A stretch of DNA of 64,000 nt. Source: Scleroderma bovista. Its lineage: Eukaryota > Basidiomycota > Agaricomycetes > Boletales > Sclerodermataceae. Position 1 is the stretch's first letter. Each line of letters begins with the position of its first letter. Shown piece by piece: positions 48,409 to 59,258 of this stretch. The notes beneath the pieces were generated by a model. It saw nothing but the letters and a program-made list of their open reading frames with translations, did not search any database and was not told where the DNA came from. A program made the position numbers and the translations under genes. The stretch lies in assembly GCA_037178675.1 (NCBI GenBank), contig JAYMGJ010000247.1, positions 62,001 through 126,000 on the forward strand, read 5' to 3'.

Positions 48409-48581
48409 GTCACGATGAGGGAATGGTCTTTGCTGTAGCGTTTGTTACCTGAGTTAGATATGTACGCAAAAGGAATAACAAACAAATTATGTAAGCACAA
48501 TGGAATGCCAGGTGCACCAAACAACCATCAAATACACCCTCGGCGAAGTCCATCGCATTCACTCTCTTCCGTACTTTCACG
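48409..48581. promoter_or_regulatory. Divergent 173-bp promoter of HD1 and HD2
   Basis: The start codons of HD1 (minus) and HD2 (plus) are 173 bp apart. The interval is AT-rich near its middle. I looked for the HD-heterodimer site known from Coprinopsis (GATG, nine bases, ACA) and did not find a convincing copy. No clear TATA box was seen. Confidence 0.6.
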
Positions 48582-50162
48582 ATGATTTCAATACTCGAAG
48601 ATATCATTGCCACCGCTGGCCGCTATCGAGCTCCTTCGATCTCTCGTGCAAGTGGGAGAATTCCCTCAATATGTACATCCATCCCAAGTCTACCTGATCC
48701 TCCGTCACTTTTGACGCCACTACTAAACCTTGGCGCAACAGCGCAAGTTGCAAACAACATGAACAAGGTGTATCAAGCGCGGGCGTGCGAGCTTCGGGAG
48801 CGTTACCAGTCTGCAATTTCAAAGGCACAATTAGAACTTAGTAAACACGACAGCCCTTATTCAACCTCGACGGAGAAGCAATTGGCATCTGTTCTTACGC
48901 AGTGCTACTTCAATACACTGCGTGAATGGAAGGAAGAAGCAATAGCAATGCTTCAAAAGAAGATCTCGGTATTGCGTCACAATGCACCTACCGAGCATCC
49001 ACAACCCAAGTCTACCTCGTTTAACCATGTATGTTTCTTAACTGGCAAGATTAATTATGGAGTTGACAAATTATAGGAATACGTTCCACTTCTGGAGCAC
49101 TTTTTTGATGAAAACCCTTTTCCTTCGCATGCTGACAAAGCTTTTCTTGCGAAAAAGTCAGGAATGACGTACCGCCAAATACATGTTTGGGTAGGTTCAT
49201 GTCTAGCTACTGGGCGTGCTCTAAACTGTCCTCAGTTCCAGAACCGTCGTCGTCGCACTCGGAGGGATGGCAAGACACTTAGGCGAAAACCAATGTTCGA
49301 TGGTGCTACACTTCCTATGGATCGATTGATTCATCGCATGGGAAAATACATCGTCCCTAAGGCTCCGCAACCCCGATTTACAGATGCCACGGTTCAAAAA
49401 TCATCGGCTCAATTTTCAATGGTATGACTGATCTAATCATCACCTTCGATTTATTAATCCCCTTCTTAGAACGGTGAAGATTCACCATGCCCAAGCAATC
49501 CTCTTCATGCCCCAGCACCGCCGCATGTGTACCCGTCAAGCTACCCTCCAAAGTGTTTACATGATCCGTTCCCTGTGAAGAACGGTTCGTACAAATTCCC
49601 TCCGCCCCAGTGGTTACGCCGACCATCTGCCACCCTTGTCTTCCATCCCAACATGGACGTAGATGACCTTGTCGACCACTTTGCTCGACTACACGTGCGA
49701 GATGTCGATGAAATGGGAACGGGTCTGCGTAAAGGCAGATATCAGACTACTTCGATGGCCTGTCCCGCAACATATGCAATAACCACTACCCCACCGCGGG
49801 CACCGCACCCCGCTCTTTTGCTTCCCTCAAGAAGTATTTCCCGACGCTATTTCCCCAGTAAACTTCCCACAGTGCCTGCTCCGTCGACACATCACGCATT
49901 TGAGGTATATAGTCAAGGAGGGCGACCAGCTATGTTTGCGTTTCCATCTTGGGAAAGACAGGAAGCACCATTTACCTCGGGGGTTAGGCACTCGCCCTCT
50001 GCGCCGTCACCACGCGTCTCGTCGCTATCATCGACTTGCAGTTCCTCAGACTACTCAGATGATCTTTTCAGCGATACACCATCTTGTATATCCACTTGTC
50101 CCTCGACACCTGATGACTCGCCATATTTCTCGCTTCGTCCTCCACGGCTACCTGGAGTTTAA
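48582..50162 (+). CDS. HD2: HD2 homeodomain mating-type protein (typical class)
   Basis: Four exons (48582-49028, 49077-49190, 49236-49421, 49470-50162) give exactly 479 residues. The N-terminal region (about 140 residues) would provide allele-specific dimerisation and includes a helix-rich part, KVYQARACELRERYQSAISK. The homeodomain spans about 150-205: EYVPLLEHFFDENPFPSHAD, KAFLAKKSGMTYRQIHVW and, after an intron, FQNRRRRTRRDGK. The intron cuts helix 3 exactly between Trp and Phe of the WFQNRR motif. The homeodomain has the typical spacing, as in HD2/bW proteins. A conserved-looking block WLRRPSATLVFHPNMDVDDL and a Ser-rich tail follow. The gene looks intact. It is the last host gene before the transposon-rich region. 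Confidence 0.92.
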
Positions 50163-50482
50163 CGTTCCGTTTGCACCGGCCCGTCTTATTGCTATCTTGG
50201 ACGATGCCCCTAACTTCGTCTCGGAACCCGCGGTTAGGATGACGCAAAGTGCATTCATACCCCCCTCCTTCTGGTCACACCTAACATGGTGATTACAATT
50301 CCAGACAATTGCCGATTATCACGCCATACTTCAGGGTAATCGAACATATACGCAGCTGCCAGTGTACATCACTCACCTATAGGTGTATTGGGAGGCACAG
50401 TTTTTTTGTTGGTTTGTGACCAGGGTATTCCTGCTTATTCTTCCATCAGACAACTGCTTAGTTGGTGCTCTACATGGTGATG

Positions 50483-50498
50483 GACTGTCATGACAGTC
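50483..50498. repeat. Perfect 16-nt palindrome
   Basis: gactgtca followed by its exact reverse complement tgacagtc. It could be a hairpin near a mobile-element end. A TTAG word lies at 50457-50460. Confidence 0.45.
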
Positions 50499-50846
50499 AG
50501 CTCCCAGAAGGCTGTTATGGAGGAATATAACTGAGAATCATAGCATCAAGGGAGGTTGTGGGCATCGTCAAGAGCAGGTCTCCAGTACTCAGTACTTACT
50601 GCTGCTGTGAACCTCGGGAACAGGATTGATACCCGGAAAGTGGTTTTATGGACATTATGGCTTTCTCGCCAAAATGCTTAGCATCCTTCTGTACTTCAAG
50701 AATTCGCGTTTTGTGCATATATATCTACTACATTATCATGATAAAGCCGGCGGCAGGTGGTTCCTCCTGCACGGGACCATCTTTGTCATCTTCAAGTGGC
50801 TGCGCATTGTCCTCGCCTCAGTGCGGTCTGGCAAGTGATGTCATCC

Positions 50847-50876
50847 CCAGTGAAAACTGGACCTTACCTGGTGTGA
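50847..50876. repeat. 30-bp repeat, left copy
   Basis: Identical over 30 bp, in the same orientation, to 58292-58321. It starts ccagtgaaaactgg, which can form a 5-bp hairpin, and ends ggtgtga. On the minus strand it begins TCACACCAGG and is preceded by A. Confidence 0.8.
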
Positions 50877-51455
50877 TGTGGGACGACCAGATATGACCAA
50901 AGGGGGTAAGTTGGATGTGGTCACATCAGGTCAGGCTGATTCACATAAATGAGACAACGCACATGCTGGGGCACGACTTGGTATGGCGCTGTAGTACTTT
51001 TTTCGTGTAGTCATATTAGGATATATCTGAGCATATTCTGTTGCGGCTCGTGCGCCTTGCGTGATATGCTCGTATCTGATACAATATGATGTAGTATTAC
51101 ACAGTCACACCAGGACATATATTGATATTGCGCACTCGCGCTGTACAAATGTGCTCAAAAAAGACGCTGTATTACACTCTAGTACAACTGGTACAATGCT
51201 GGGTACGCGCTGGGTATGGGTACAGGATGAATGGGGCCAATAAAAACAGTTCGAGTCCGTCCAATGTGGAATGGGCACCAATGCCGATGTCTATGGTGAA
51301 TGCGGGTGATGGAATGACGATCTAGTATAAGCGAGGGGAAAGCGAATGCGATGCAGGCGGATGCAGATGCAGATGCGATGCTGGGCGAAAGCGATGCTGG
51401 GCGAAAGCACATGCGTGAATGCGGACGATGTGGTGAGTGGTGAGTGTCCAGTGGT

Positions 51456-53042
51456 CTAGTAGAGCGTGCCGTTCTCGATGACAACCTTTGACCAGCAGTT
51501 TCTCTCGACCTGCAGCGGATTAACATTGATTTCAGAGTGTATTATGACTTACAAGTTGCTTGGCTTCATTATTGTAAGACTGTATAGTTTTGTAAGTGCT
51601 TGCAAATAAAAACGGATGATACATACCTCGCGCTGAGCTGGGGTCAATACCTGGTCATAGTAGGCGCGGAAGTCGTCCTTTTGTCCATTTGCATTGACTT
51701 GCCTAAGCCACCGTAACATACAGAGATTCCTGACAAAGCGATGTTAGTAAGTACTTTGGCGACAAGCTGTACTTACCGTCCGTTCTTGGTGCTGGATGGC
51801 CGTAATTTGGTCTTTGACTTGGCCGTCACATCGTTGGTACTAAACGTTTCCAGTGTTCCATTGTTTGGTGCCGAGTTAGTTGAGTGTGTGTCCGGGGTAT
51901 GCGATGGTGCTACGTGGGGAATCTTTGGGGCATCCAGGACTGGAGGAACGGCTGCCACCTTCACCTTTTCTGTGGCAGTAGCCAGTAAACCCCTCAAGTT
52001 GATGTGAATCAGTGGCGGCATGTTAGTTAGCCAATGGGATGCTTACATAGGATCATACAATACACTGCCGGTGGTATGGTTTGCAATCCCGGAGATTTCA
52101 TTCGGATCAGACAAGGGCCCGGATTTTTCTGCGTTGGATTCGGTAACTAGTGCCCTTGGCGTGCTGGTCTCCATTCGTTGGGAGGCTGCTTGTGCTTGAG
52201 GTCAATGTAGGAAGACGTAAAGAATAATCCCACACTTACCGGAATGTTCGGGATCCGTTGATTGTACTGTAGCTTCCGTGTCTACATCATGGTGCATTGC
52301 TATGTCGTCAACAGGTGGCTCTGTGCAGGTATAAGTGAGAGAAATTTTTGAAAAAGGCACGAACCAGGAGTTCCAGACAAACGACTATTGGATAGAGATG
52401 GGCTGGGTAATTGCCCACGCATGAATGTGGTGGCCTTGGCAATGGGAGAATCTTCCACTGCAGTGGGCAATCAGTAGACTTGTGTGTCGTGTACAACGAC
52501 TCACCTTTTGGTTTCTTGGTTGATGGCCTTGAAGTGGGCCCCTGTCCTTTACATTTTCTGGTGGTGGGCTTGTGGCCTTCAAAGTCTAAACTCCTTCCTT
52601 GCTGCTTTGCAGACACGATTGTAAGCAGCCTGAGAGCTATTCTCGAGAGCTAGGTATGTTGATATAGAGAAGCGGGTGCCCCGGTCCTCAATGGAAATGT
52701 CATGATCAGGAGGAGTCCGTAATCTCTGGAGAGTATCTCGACTGAGCTTGGCAATTGGATCATCCAGCGAGGCATTCTTGAGAGCCAATATAAAGTCCAT
52801 GGTATGGCGCATTGATGGAAGGACAGCAGTTCTTGCCAGAGCTATGATGTCAACAACAGGACATTGCCTGCATTGATACTCTATGTTGATGTGTTCCCCT
52901 GGAGGCATTGGGGAAGGCGTGCGCGATGGTTCCTTCATTGCACGTCAATACTAACAAAAAACAACTGACATGGGCAACATACCTCGGATGGACGCTCTTC
53001 TTGAGGCGCTGGAGACCGGTGATCAGGCGTGCGTGGTGGTTC
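51456..53042 (-). pseudogene. Multi-exon fragment downstream of the Helitron helicase, unknown family
   Basis: Reading leftward on the minus strand: a 60-nt mini-exon (53042-52983, starting EPPRTPDHRSPAP), a 50-nt intron, then a large exon ending near 52580 with MRHTMDFILALKNASLDDPI, AKLSRDTLQRLRTPPDHDIS and STYLALENSSQAAYNRVCKA. Smaller Ser/Pro/Thr-rich pieces follow, then NLCMLRWLRQVNANGQKDDF and a possible last exon VERNCWSKVVIENGTLY-stop at 51456. The LSRDTL ... ALENSSQAAYN block resembles the region just N-terminal to the transposase core in large basidiomycete transposon proteins (Plavaka/CACTA-like); this is recall, not a search. The exon chain after 52580 is tentative. It may be the 3' part of a chimeric gene that begins with the helicase, or a captured host-gene or transposon fragment. 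Confidence 0.4.
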
Positions 53043-56000
53043 CGAGAAGATAGCTAAGGAGTCATGACAGCTTTGAACACGCGAAAGAGCTGTATATAGT
53101 TGTCCATGTGCAAATGGATCGATACGAAGGTCAAGAGTGGTCTTTGCTAATGTGAGGCCTTGGCAACCATTGAAAGTGGTTGCATATGCGAGACAAAGTG
53201 GAAATTGTCTTCATTGCATGGTCCAATCGCTCGCAGGAGGATTGAAGTCAAATGAAATGCGTGGGATGCAATGTGTTTGATTGCTTTGAAGTAATTGAAC
53301 TTCAACAAAGCGTCGATGAAGGGCTGTGATTTGAACTCGTGCGTTGCGCACGAGTCCTTTTTCAATGGAGATGTTGCGTTGGATGGCACAAATAGCGTTC
53401 TTTTTTAGTCGTAGATGATGCGGTGGTGTGGAGGGATGTGATAACGTTGTGAGGTAGTCAGGTGATTGTTCGGACGGCAGTAGAGTCGTGTTATCAGCTT
53501 CTTTTAATGTGGTCGAGCTGAAGTATGATTCTAAGAGAGGGTTAGGCATGATTTTCTTAAGCAAGGGAAGGGAAACAGCATATGTATAGCGTCAGGTAAA
53601 CGATGGAGAATGATGTCGTTCAATTCATCAACAAAAACATTTCGAGGAGAGAGAAATGCACGGGAGAGACAAAGCTGTGGCGTGCGTAGGATTTCGAGGG
53701 GAAATAAGAAGTTTGTGGCATCTGTGATATTGCTAGTGTGCTGGAGGAGAGGTAGTTCACGTCGTGCACCTGAGGTGTCTTCTCCGATTTCGTCGACAAA
53801 TGTTGTATATTCAGTGTCATAGATGCAGTGCATAGACATCTGTAGAGAGAATATTCGCATAGATGACCATAGATTTGATGACTTGATGGAAGCAGCTAAA
53901 GTAGCGCTTTCGCCACATCCACTGACAACAGGAGCAACCTGTCGAAAGTTGCCAGCACCTATGAAGGCGATGTTGCCGAAAGGATGGTTATTTCCATTAA
54001 TTTCACAGCAAAGATGATGTACACATTCCCAGGCGGCTTTGTTGGCCATAGGTAGTTCATCCCAAATGATGACATATGTGCTTCGGATGAGATCAGCGTG
54101 AGCGGAGGTGGGAGAAATTTTAGATCGCAGATGAACGCACTCGTCATTGACAGGAATTCCAAACATGTAGTGGGCAGTGTGACCACGTGTGTATGCAATC
54201 GCACTGAGAGCACTGGTGCCAACTATGATGACAATTTTTCCTTCTGCTTGCCAAGAAGCAACTAAAGTTTTGATTAGGAACATTTTTCCTCTTCCTGGTC
54301 GTCCTTCGAGAAAGATGTGATGACATTCGGAGTGAGGGTTATCGATGAGATTGCGAATGGCATAAAATATGCAAAGTTGTTCATCATTTAGTTGATTGAG
54401 TAATGCAGCGAATTCAGCACGAAATTGTGACTGATGCTCAGCTAAGAAGAACAGTTCTTTTTCGATGTCAACTGAGTGGATGGTTGGATTAGGGAGACCA
54501 AAGTCTGTTAAGCTTCTTCTTCCAGCATACGAAAGGTGGTGTGCAATTTTTTGCAAAGAGTACTTGAATGCTAGATTTTCATTCGTGGGAAACATTGAAT
54601 GATCTTGACTGATATTCCGGCGGAATTCTAGCCATAGTGGCATAGCTGGATAGCCCTCTAAGATGATTTGTGCGAACAGGAATCGCAGCTGGGATGGCGT
54701 GCGAAGACAGTCAATAGCTTCTTGCATGGTTAAAAAACCTTTGTTGCCATTGTCGAAAAGCCCAAAGTCGCATGCAGCTTCATGGAAAGAGGGGAAGAGA
54801 CATCCATCAATGGTGTGCAAGTCAACAAACGACGATGCGGCTCGATGGAGAAGAAGAGCACGGAGATAGAATAGTTCACCTGTTCGAAGAGCAACCATGT
54901 TGATGCGAGCCACTTTTTGACCATGCATCCGTCGTCAAGCTTTCTTCCTCTGTGTTCCTATGAAATGTCAGAAGACATGAAAAAGATGCAGTTGAATTTG
55001 CATACCTATCTGTAGATGCTCTAAGAATTCATGTGGTTGAAGGGCTTCTCCATCAATATAACGATATAAGATGTAGTTCTCGTAGTATTCCTCATAAGTA
55101 ATATCTGCAAGATCAGAAGAACAAAGGAAGTAGTGATCGAGGAGAGATGTACATGATCGTTCTTCATTTGCCTGACGAAATTGTGGAGTATTTTCTCCTG
55201 GAAGGTGAACTGGCAGGCAGTCTACTGCAGGTTCCTTTCGTGTAGTTTGAAATCCAAGAATGCGCCATGCACTCTCAGGAGCAGAAAGGTATCTGGCTTT
55301 CTGATAATCAGCTATCTCATTGATGGGTGGGAGCGACGACGGCACAGTAGGTTCATTTGTGATGGTGAAGAATGCAACCTCAGGGCCTTTAAAGAAGTAT
55401 TTGTACAGATAGCTGAAGACACTGGATGTGAAGACAACATCGAAGTGAAAGTGACAATCAGCAAATAGGAGTAAAGTTGGACAGTAGGAGACCACCCAAG
55501 CGTCTTGTGCATGTCGTCGACGCCAATGAATGCGGCCAAAGTCATCTATTGTTGTAGTTTGTTGTTGCGCATGAGGGAAACCATAGATGCATTCTCCATT
55601 TTTGTTGCATCGATTGCTTGGAGATGAAAGGTGGTTTTGATGATGTAGCATATATCGAGATACTTTGGCACGCAGAGGAGTATTATCCTCAGGAAGTTCA
55701 GCTGATACGATGTAGTCAAGGAAGTCAATTTCTGGCTCGGGGGCAACCTGTTATGATGTCAAGTTCGTATGAATGAGATGACTGAGGTGCTTCATCTTAA
55801 AGCTTACTTTCAAAAGAATATGCGCATGAGGAAACCCTTGTTTTTGAAATTCAATAACTTTGATTAGATACTTCTTTTCTCTGAAGCGAGTGCGAAGGAG
55901 ATGCAATACTTTTTCTAAGTGACTCTTAAAACTGCGGGCTACGACGATTGGGACATCAAATGCGGTTTGACCTTGTTCTGATGTCCAAGCATGAGACCCG

Positions 56001-57154
56001 ACAAAACTGGCAGGAAGCTTAATAGTAGGCTCGAATTCGTCTTCTAGTGGTTCATTGCCAGCATGCAGTTCATGTTCGCGGAAGCGACGTTCTCTGGCAA
56101 TGTATGCAAGCTTTTGCTCTTCTGTACACGAATACATGTCAACCAAGTACTCACAGCACAGACGGCCAAATGTAGAGAAGCGATCGTTGTTGTCAGCAAG
56201 AAGACGACCTCGATACCATTGATGCTGTGTCACATGTGGCACTTCAGCGATACGTGAAGCCCCCCAACCAATTTCAGCGTGAGGGAAGAAAAGGACGTAA
56301 TGAAGTGGTTCATAATGATGGGAGAGAATATTGATGAATTCTGGCTGCTGAGAGCGGCGACAACGGATGAGAATGGATCGAGGATTGATTGCAGTAGAAT
56401 TAGAAGCGTGCATCACTGCCGCAAAATCAGCGGGAGAAGAATAGTCTTTCAGTTCGAGAATGCGAGGCTGATGCAGGTTAGGAGAGTTAAAATACTGGAG
56501 ATGCGCAACGTAGGGGTTGACATCTCGAACATCATTTTTAATGGCTTGCACGACGGAGGCATGAGCTCCAAATTGAATAGCTTTTCTTTCTAACATCTGT
56601 TCGTCATATAAGAACCAATGGATCGAATGGTCCGTATATTCGGTGTTTCGGATGAGATGATAAGTCCATCCGGTGATGGCTACAGCTGGTGGGCCGCCTG
56701 CCGGGAAGTGCTGAAAACCTCCCCCGGTGACACCGATTCCAGCAAAGGAAAAGAGATTGTTGATGACGCGACTATATTCAATAAGATGGCGACGCTGAGA
56801 GGGAATTTGCAGCAAAGCTTGCATACGATTGGGAAGAGGTTGCAAAGGAGATACTACGTGATTGCCGTTTCGGCAGCAGAAGGAGTCGTCTTCCGTCGAA
56901 AGTAGGAAGGCTCCGCAATACATGCAGTGACGGTTCCATGTCGGAGGATTTATAGGCACAGGAGGTCGTAGTCGTAACGATGTCCACCATGAATCAACCT
57001 GATATGCTTTCAATGATGTGTATGTATCAAATGCAGAGAAAGATCGTACGGCAGGTCGTGAACGATCACTTGGTGACTCCCTTTCATTAAGCTCATCTCG
57101 ACGCTGTCGACTGATGTGTCGAAGTTCACGACGTCGTGATTTCGTTGAAGGCAT
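53043..57154 (-). mobile_element. Helitron Rep-helicase, decayed
   Basis: Reading on the minus strand from MPSTKSRRRELRHISRQRR (57154). A CMYC-GAFLL-CCRNG zinc-binding-like part leads to the Rep domain, whose HUH motif is QKQGFPHAHILLK (about 55812-55850). The paired tyrosines are in YLYKYFFKG (about 55385-55411). The helicase part is Pif1-like: Walker A GRPGRGKMFL (Met replaces the usual Thr), Walker B VIIWDELPM, then IGAGNFRQVAPV, and C-terminal NGCQGLTLAKTTLDL with GQLYTALSRVQ. Damage: in-frame TGA codons at 54937-54935 and 53213-53211 and a frame change near 53560 with no recognisable intron. These make an active enzyme unlikely. Introns at about 55748-55807 and 54958-55005 look genuine. 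The frame runs on into a mini-exon at 53042. Confidence 0.8.
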
Positions 57155-57228
57155 GACAACATCACATTCGATTAGATGATACACGAAACGAAACAGAAGA
57201 CTGAATATAAAAGATGAAGACTACGATA

Positions 57229-58016
57229 TTATTCAGCTGTTTGCGATGATGACGTCGATGGAACTGGTGCACTGTCATCACCATCACCTTCGTACCGCGC
57301 TCGTTTTCCTTTTCCCTTGGCATACCAATCGAACTGTTTCAACTTGGACGATGGAGGCGACTCTGTAGTAGGGCCTGTCAGCTCTGCAGGTCCGAACGTA
57401 ATATCTTGAATAGCAATCGCGCAACGATCCCCATCGATGCACTGAAGAACTCCTTGGACGGTGACATGTTTGCCTACAGCTGGCATTGGAGTTTTTGATA
57501 GGCGACGATGAGAAGTCGGATAGTAGCATGTGATACAAATGGTTTGCTGTGCTACAGCTGCCCATTGGACGATGTCGAGATCGAAGCCAAGATGGCGCTC
57601 TACATCAGTGGTAGAACGCGTGACTTTACCACAAAGCACGAAGACGCCAAAAGCTCGACTGCCCGTAGGTAGTCGCTGCGGCTCCTAATTGCAAAGCGCG
57701 ATATTAGAAAATAAAAAAACTCAAATGGCAAGCTACTCACGCAGTTAGCATACAGCTGCAAGGAAGCATCATCCTCATGCACGTTTGCACTCGGTGCAAG
57801 CAGTGCACGAGCAGCAACAAAGTAGATGCCCTTATCAACGGCCGTGCTCTCAGGCCCGCCGTAAATGAAGATCTCCGCAGGAAAATCGCCGCGCTTCCAG
57901 TAGTGTCTCTTGTCTGCCGGCATGAATTGAATGCCATCATCAAGACCGAGGATGCCGATGAAGTTGCATGCGGACGCCATGAGAAGAGATGCAAAGAGAA
58001 AAGTTTTCACGAACAA
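57229..58016 (-). CDS. Helitron-associated OB-fold protein, probable
   Basis: Two exons (58016-57741 and 57684-57229) give 243 residues. The second exon holds an OB-fold-like core: FGVFVLCGKVTRS, then a stretch with TICITCYYP, then VGKHVTVQGVLQCIDGDRCA and IAIQDITFGP. The tail is basic and low-complexity (KGKGKRARYEGDG). Small single-stranded-DNA-binding OB genes occur beside Rep-helicase genes in some Helitrons, and this one lies 75 bp upstream of the Rep frame on the same strand, so a partner role is likely. The first exon (MFVKTFLFASLLMASACNFI) is hydrophobic at its start and may be mis-assigned. No stop codons interrupt it, unlike the helicase. Confidence 0.55.
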
Positions 58017-58291
58017 TGATGATGGTTGTCAGCGCGTACGTCACAACTGCTGTGGGTGACATCACATGCCAGACTGCAGACTGCCCAGAGGCGAAGACGA
58101 ACTGGATGCGTTGAAAGCACGGACGCCATGAGAAGATATGGAAAGAACGCAGCATGAAGTCGACGATCGACACAGCTGATGGCCCTCACAGCGCGCAGCA
58201 TATCTTGCAGCCAGCGAAGTGATCACACTGAGGCGAAGAGAACGACGATGCGCAGCCACTTCATCAGCTACATCACAACGGTGGATGACAC

Positions 58292-58321
58292 CCAGTGAAA
58301 ACTGGACCTTACCTGGTGTGA
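58292..58321. repeat. 30-bp repeat, right copy
   Basis: Exact match to 50847-50876. It lies about 275 bp upstream (in Helitron orientation) of the OB-fold gene, a plausible place for a Helitron 5' end, and on the minus strand begins with TC as Helitron 5' ends do. The preceding base is G, not the A expected at an A/T target. Confidence 0.8.
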
Positions 58322-58493
58322 CCATGTGTGATGAGATATGAAATCGATATGAAAAATATGAGGAGGTGTGAGATGAATATGACGCCTTCCTTTTTTGGGT
58401 ACTGCGCCCTGCGATACGTCCGTCGACTGCATCGTTTACACAGTTGCACCCAGCACAGTGCATCGCATCCACGCACGTACGTACTGGTGAGCA

Positions 58494-58533
58494 GACGCAC
58501 ACACACGCACACGCACACGCACTCCACATCTCC
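58494..58533. repeat. CA-rich microsatellite
   Basis: A run of (ac)n and (acgc)n just upstream of the plus-strand ATG at 58573. Confidence 0.75.
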
Positions 58534-58572
58534 GCTCTGCCCTTACTCACACTGTTGTAGCTTTCCTCCACG

Positions 58573-59180
58573 ATGGCCGAGTCCACTATGGCTTCAAGTG
58601 CATGCAGAGGCGAGTACACCTGCGCCTGCGACAAATGTAGCTTCAGACAGCCTCAGAAAGTCTCCAAAGCAACGTGGTATCGCCATGCCAAAGCTACCTC
58701 CGAGCAAGCCAAACCTGGAGCAGGGAACCATTCCGTCAAGACCAAGGCGGACATCATGCGAGCCATGATCAAAAGGCGGCTAGAAACGGTCGAAGACGCT
58801 CGTCATCACATTGGTTGTCGCAAGCGTGCTCGTCTCCGGAACATAGTAAGTCGTCTTCATCTTACGGAGTTTCAGTCGTTGACTTGATCTCCAATGTAGG
58901 AACCGCCACGCACGCCTGGTCTTCCCGACCAACAGCCCGATGCACCTTCCAACAAGGTATGCTACCCGATTTGATTATTTTCTCTTGGCGATATTGAGAT
59001 ATAGTACCTGTAGGAATTACCGCACGTGTTTGAACTTCTTGAACAACTACCTGATCCACCTTACAAGGTATGTCGTCCAAAAACCACATATTTCCCTCAA
59101 ACTAATGCCAATATCCAATGTAGGGACCGCCACATATGCCCGATCTTCCTCACCAACAGTTGGATCCATATAATAATGAG
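58573..59180 (+). pseudogene. 5' part of a mini-exon gene with a zinc-binding-like N terminus, truncated
   Basis: Exon 1 starts MAESTMASSACRGEYTCACD, with CxCxxC followed by KVSKATWYRHAKA, a C2H2-like pattern found at the start of large basidiomycete transposon-encoded proteins (recall). It ends near 58846 with a gtaagt donor. Three phase-0 mini-exons follow: 58900-58956 (19 codons, EPPRTPGLPDQQ), 59014-59067 (18 codons, ELPHVFELLEQL) and 59124-59180 (19 codons, GPPHMPDLPHQQ), separated by 56-57 nt introns with gtatg donors and tag acceptors. After the last donor the sequence switches to the minus-strand copy of the same kind of unit, so the gene is cut off. No downstream exons on this strand were found. 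Confidence 0.5.
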
Positions 59181-59258
59181 GTATTTGTGCAATTCACTTG
59201 CATCCTTTCACTGATGCACGTCAATACTAACAGAAAGCAACTGACATGGGCAACATAC

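Larger units (their letters stand above)
50163..51455. other. Boundary interval after HD2, no gene seen
   Basis: No supported gene. It holds short palindromes at 50375-50386 (cacctataggtg) and 50483-50498 (gactgtcatgacagtc, perfect 16 nt) and the left copy of a 30-bp repeat at 50847-50876. Low-complexity gatgc-type repeats lie at 51350-51415. It marks the change from gene-dense DNA to mobile DNA. Confidence 0.5.

Noticed and set aside
50847..58321. LTR or TIR pair around the Helitron region
   Set aside because: The 30-mers are direct, not inverted, far too short for LTRs, and do not show TG...CA ends.
58494..58533. CRISPR-like or regulatory repeat
   Set aside because: It is a simple CA microsatellite in a eukaryotic genome.
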